Assembly (NCBI RefSeq): GCF_036373705.1
Contig: NC_089854.1
Span: 24,530,339-24,594,338 of the forward strand
Direction: 5' to 3'
DNA length: 64,000 nt
Source: Amia ocellicauda
Taxonomy: Eukaryota > Chordata > Actinopteri > Amiiformes > Amiidae
Shown here: positions 60,754-64,000 of the stretch, in pieces
Position numbering within the stretch: the first letter of the stretch is position 1
Layout of the letters: each line of letters opens with the position of its first letter
Program-made: the position numbers and the translations under genes
The notes under the pieces: generated by a model
Databases searched by the model: none
Seen by the model: the letters and a program-made list of their open reading frames with translations, nothing else
What the model was told of the DNA's origin: nothing

Positions 60754-60900
60754 ATTTATTTAGTCGCTGCAATCGGTCTTTCTGCTTTTTCTTTTGGCAG
60801 AGTCTTTATCCAAGGTGACTTGTGCACCAAAATACAAGTACATTAACAAGAAAGTGGGAAAGCTTACAGTGCAAAATGTACATAGTGCAGTGGTTTAATA
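60754..60900. mobile_element. Diverged SINE fragment with V-SINE-like core
   Basis: GGCAGAGTCTTTATCCAAGG followed by TGACTTGTGCACC is a degenerate version of the core seen at 57819-57860. Both copies have a nearby ACAGTGCA downstream. The limits are approximate. Confidence 0.5.
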
Positions 60901-63900
60901 AAACACCCTGATACATACTTGTTTATTACTCTCATCAGCCCATTAAAAGAACTGAATAGGTACTAGGCCATTCAATAGGATTTATTCTGTTGATTTAAAA
61001 TGGTTCTGCTCTCATAGTGTATTGCATTTCACACCCTTGTGCTTCCCTATTCTGGTCAGGACAAAGACGGGCAGTTTAGGATTGTCATAGTGTAGTTGGT
61101 TTTAAACTAGACGAAGGGGGACAATATAAAATGTGCCACATCCAAGAGAAACACCATAATCAAAAGCATTCCTTTTCAAAATAGTTTATTGTTTTACAAT
61201 AAATTGTTTTCAGCTTCTAGCAAATCATTTTTTAAAGACCCTTTAAAGAAAGAACACAGGAACCACCCTTCCAAACCCGTGAACCAATTTCAGAAACAAA
61301 CCGTACATTTAATTTGCTCCGAAATCCCAAAAGCCCAGATCGTTGTAATGTAACAGTTTCATCCTTAGTTCTGTGTTTTCTTAAGTAAAATGCAAACAAA
61401 TTGGTAGTTTTATTAGTTTGGAAAATACAGAAAATTATCTAAATACAATTTTGCCAAGCTTTTGAGAAATCAGTAGTTACTGTTCATCAATGGGATAAAA
61501 GCTTTTTCTGGAACTCAAACTTGACTGTGTGGTTCTCAATTGAGATCTGGGAGAGTTTGGGGGTTTTAACACAAGTCCCCAACAATACTGACTTTAAACC
61601 CACATCCAAGTGATCAAACCATTTAATTCAACACCAAATTGCACTTACAAATAAGAACCACTTACATTATTAAACCCTAAACAATGTTCACCACAGGAGT
61701 TCAGCCTTTTCCTACAGTAACAAACAGAGGATGCTAGGAAAACAACAGTGGAGTCTCAATGCACAGCTCACAGGAAGAGGAAGGAATTTGGGATGGTTGT
61801 GCAGGAGTGGATAACAGCAGGTTATCACTGTATACACAAAGCACAAACAACACCAATGCAAACACATTCCCAGAGTTATTCAACATGAGCGGACCCATGC
61901 TGCGATTGTGCATCCTTCAAATCAACAGAGGTACAAGCCTTGATTGTATTCAAACATAAGGCAAAAGAAAGGAATACAAATCGTAGAAGGATCCCTGAAC
62001 ATATTTATGATACTGCCTACACAAGTTACTTGTTTGCACAGTGAGCCTTGAATTGCACATCACCAGATCAAGTACGGTTCCAGAAGCTGCTGGTCCAGTT
62101 TGATTTCTAAATTGCTGGGAGCCGATTTTAACACTATTGGAGACTGAGGCACAGAGCGGTATTCCTATACAAAACAGAAACAGTACAGTATATATAGCAC
62201 AATGAACTAAAAACTCTGAAGAACATTGGAATTACAATAAGGCACTAAAGATACACAGAGCATTCGGAGCACAATGTGGAATGTAAGGAGAGATTATGGA
62301 CCATTAAACAATTTGCCTGGGTGGAGCCTAAACTGCACGAATACAATAGCTTGTCTTACTTGCTCCATAAAGATTAACACTATTTGTCTTGGGTTGGAAA
62401 TGCTCGGTGTTCTGTGGATTCTAGCTCTGTAGGAGAAAAAGCTAACAAAAGCTGCCTGGTCTTTTGAGGGTACACAAGTTCTGATGTTTCTGCTTTTGGA
62501 CTTTCTTTTTCAGAAGGGTTCAAGTACAAGCCAGAAGTGTGCAAGGTCAGAGCAGACATACCTGCTTCATTAGTCATGGTGTCCAAAAGCTACATCAAAT
62601 CAAAGCAGTTGTTGTGATCATGGCAAAAAAAAAAAATCACACTAAACGTTTCCGAAGTCTTCACTTCAGCGCTTTATGTCTGTCATGAACTCGGAAAACA
62701 AACTCTGTTCTCTCTCCAATCTATTGTATAGTTCTGCAGATATCCCATCAGAGCAAGCAGCTTTTTACAGAGAAGCAGAATAATATGAATGTCCTTGATC
62801 TCCTTAAAAGGACGTTTTTAAATTAATAATAACAATAATAACAACAACAATAATAATAAAGGATGTCCTAATTAACTAAGTGAAGAACAGTAATCCAGAA
62901 GTATTTTTGCACCAGAAAAAAATCACAGTATCAGGATCACTATGGTTAACTCTCTATCTTCAGCAGTTTTGTTTCTGCCGTTTATGCTTCTGCAGTCGGA
63001 TGACCAGAATACAGACCAATTGGCCCAATTCACACAGTGCCGTGTCCATCTGAATGGATCTGGGGATTTTCATTAAGGTTGCTGTGAATGGACTATTATA
63101 CATTCTATTCAAATCCAGATGAACAACATGGAGGAAAAAACAACCACCAAAGAGTTGTTGCAAATGGACACAGAAGAGACTATAAACAACTGGAACATGA
63201 TGCAAAAGCAGAGAAAGAGAATGAAAAAAGTCACTCATATACAACATTTTTATTCTCCTGGAATCCACAATTGGAGGCACAAGATCTGAACTAAAACCCA
63301 GAGATTATGAACTTCAATGCAAAAGCTTACGAAATATTAAAATGTAACAAATTAGGTCTAAGATTGCACCTCTGTGTTTTTATTTCCAGATGTCTAACAA
63401 AAAAAAAAAAAACAGGGGTGCAATCTTAGACCTAATTTGGTCCAAAACAAAAAATAAAGGAATGCGTTACCTTCTTCTCTGCCTGTTCTGTATGTGTGTA
63501 CTAAACATCTGCTAAAAGCTACATTAAACATATATACATATGAGAGAGGGAGAATTAAAAATCCATTAAACTAATCAATTTCTCACCACTTTGGCATTTT
63601 TATTGATAGATGTTCCCTTACAACCTAATGACAGAGTTCAGGGAATTCTAAACTACAAGGTACTGATCCGGTGGGAGAATTCTGCCACATAGCAGAGTAT
63701 CTGCCGATGTGACCAACAGGCACAGGAATGTTGGTATCTTGGGGACTACACTTTAATGACTCTGGGTTACTCTACCCTATCCTTAGTATTTATCAGACTG
63801 ACTGACAACACGAGACCAACCGATTTCAATGAAAATGTCATTTTTTTTATTTTTTATTCACGATTTGAAGAATTTAAAGTCTTTTATAAAAACAATCCAG

Positions 63901-64000
63901 TTTCGGCAACCTTGTAGTAAAAGATCTGTGGATATAGCGAACAGCACTGAGGATTTAAGCAATTTCTTTGACACAGGACTGACTGTGGAGTTTATGCACC
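60901..64000. other. Right end of the window, no supported gene
   Basis: AT-rich sequence. On the minus strand, possible polyadenylation signals (TTTATT on the plus strand) occur at 61185-61190 and in the T-rich stretch near 63845-63857. Either could mark the 3' end of a leftward gene lying beyond the window; human SLC38A10 occupies this place, but nothing here confirms it. A short hairpin is at 63348-63439. The minus-strand frames at 62380-62586 and 62960-63280 are not convincing coding sequence. Confidence 0.4.
63348..63439. repeat. Short inverted repeat with A-rich loop
   Basis: Bases 63348-63374 pair with 63413-63439 over 27 bp with one T:G mismatch (63371 with 63416), around a 38-nt loop that contains a run of A. 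It could be a MITE remnant or a transcribed hairpin. Confidence 0.85.

Noticed and set aside
62380-62586. Minus-strand 68-aa frame near the right end, considered as part of a leftward gene such as slc38a10
   Set aside because: No transporter-like segment or conserved motif. A gtatgt after its first residues is as likely chance as a donor.
1-64000. CRISPR arrays, bacterial operons, phage or viral genes, rRNA genes
   Set aside because: None seen. The tandem repeats are simple microsatellites and the gene structure is that of a vertebrate nuclear genome. tRNA genes were not searched for exhaustively.

Overview
The window is nuclear DNA of a vertebrate, most likely a ray-finned fish. It has large AT-rich introns, GT-AG spliced genes, vertebrate-specific protein families, Tc1/mariner DNA transposons and copies that resemble the fish V-SINE core. 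The species cannot be resolved from the sequence alone.

Six protein-coding genes can be read exon by exon. From left to right they are: cdc42ep4 (+; CpG-rich putative first exon near 1.1-1.5 kb, an intron of about 21 kb, one coding exon at 22562-23578); cpsf4l (+; eight coding exons, 31666-37321, a cleavage/polyadenylation zinc-finger protein); the C17orf80/MTNAP1 orthologue (-; two coding exons, 42676-44710); fam104a/VCF1 (+; three coding exons, 46153-48059); tepsin (-; thirteen coding exons, 52269-58533); and ndufaf8 (+; three coding exons, 59002-59847). The order cdc42ep4-cpsf4l-C17orf80-fam104a matches human 17q25.1. In human, as I recall, COG1 follows, whereas here the tepsin-ndufaf8 pair of human 17q25.3 follows directly. 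The genes do not form one pathway. They cover Cdc42/septin signalling, mRNA 3'-end formation, mitochondrial nucleoids, nuclear p97/VCP targeting, AP-4 vesicle coats and complex I assembly. Two divergent pairs, C17orf80/fam104a and tepsin/ndufaf8, appear to share CCAAT-rich bidirectional promoters.

Mobile DNA is concentrated between 31.9 and 42.2 kb. Two 0.9-kb Tc1-like deletion derivatives lie in inverted orientation around cpsf4l exons 2-8. A 1206-bp Tc1/mariner element has perfect 29-bp terminal repeats and an uninterrupted 346-aa transposase; its D-to-E spacing counts as DD36E, which fits the Incomer group. A 281-bp MITE candidate and a 138-bp imperfect hairpin are also present.

The most unusual structure is an almost perfect 61-bp-arm inverted repeat with a 3-nt centre at 1842-1966, in the CpG-rich sequence just downstream of the putative cdc42ep4 first exon. 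No rRNA, CRISPR array, virus or bacterial operon was seen. The last 3 kb holds no gene I can support.
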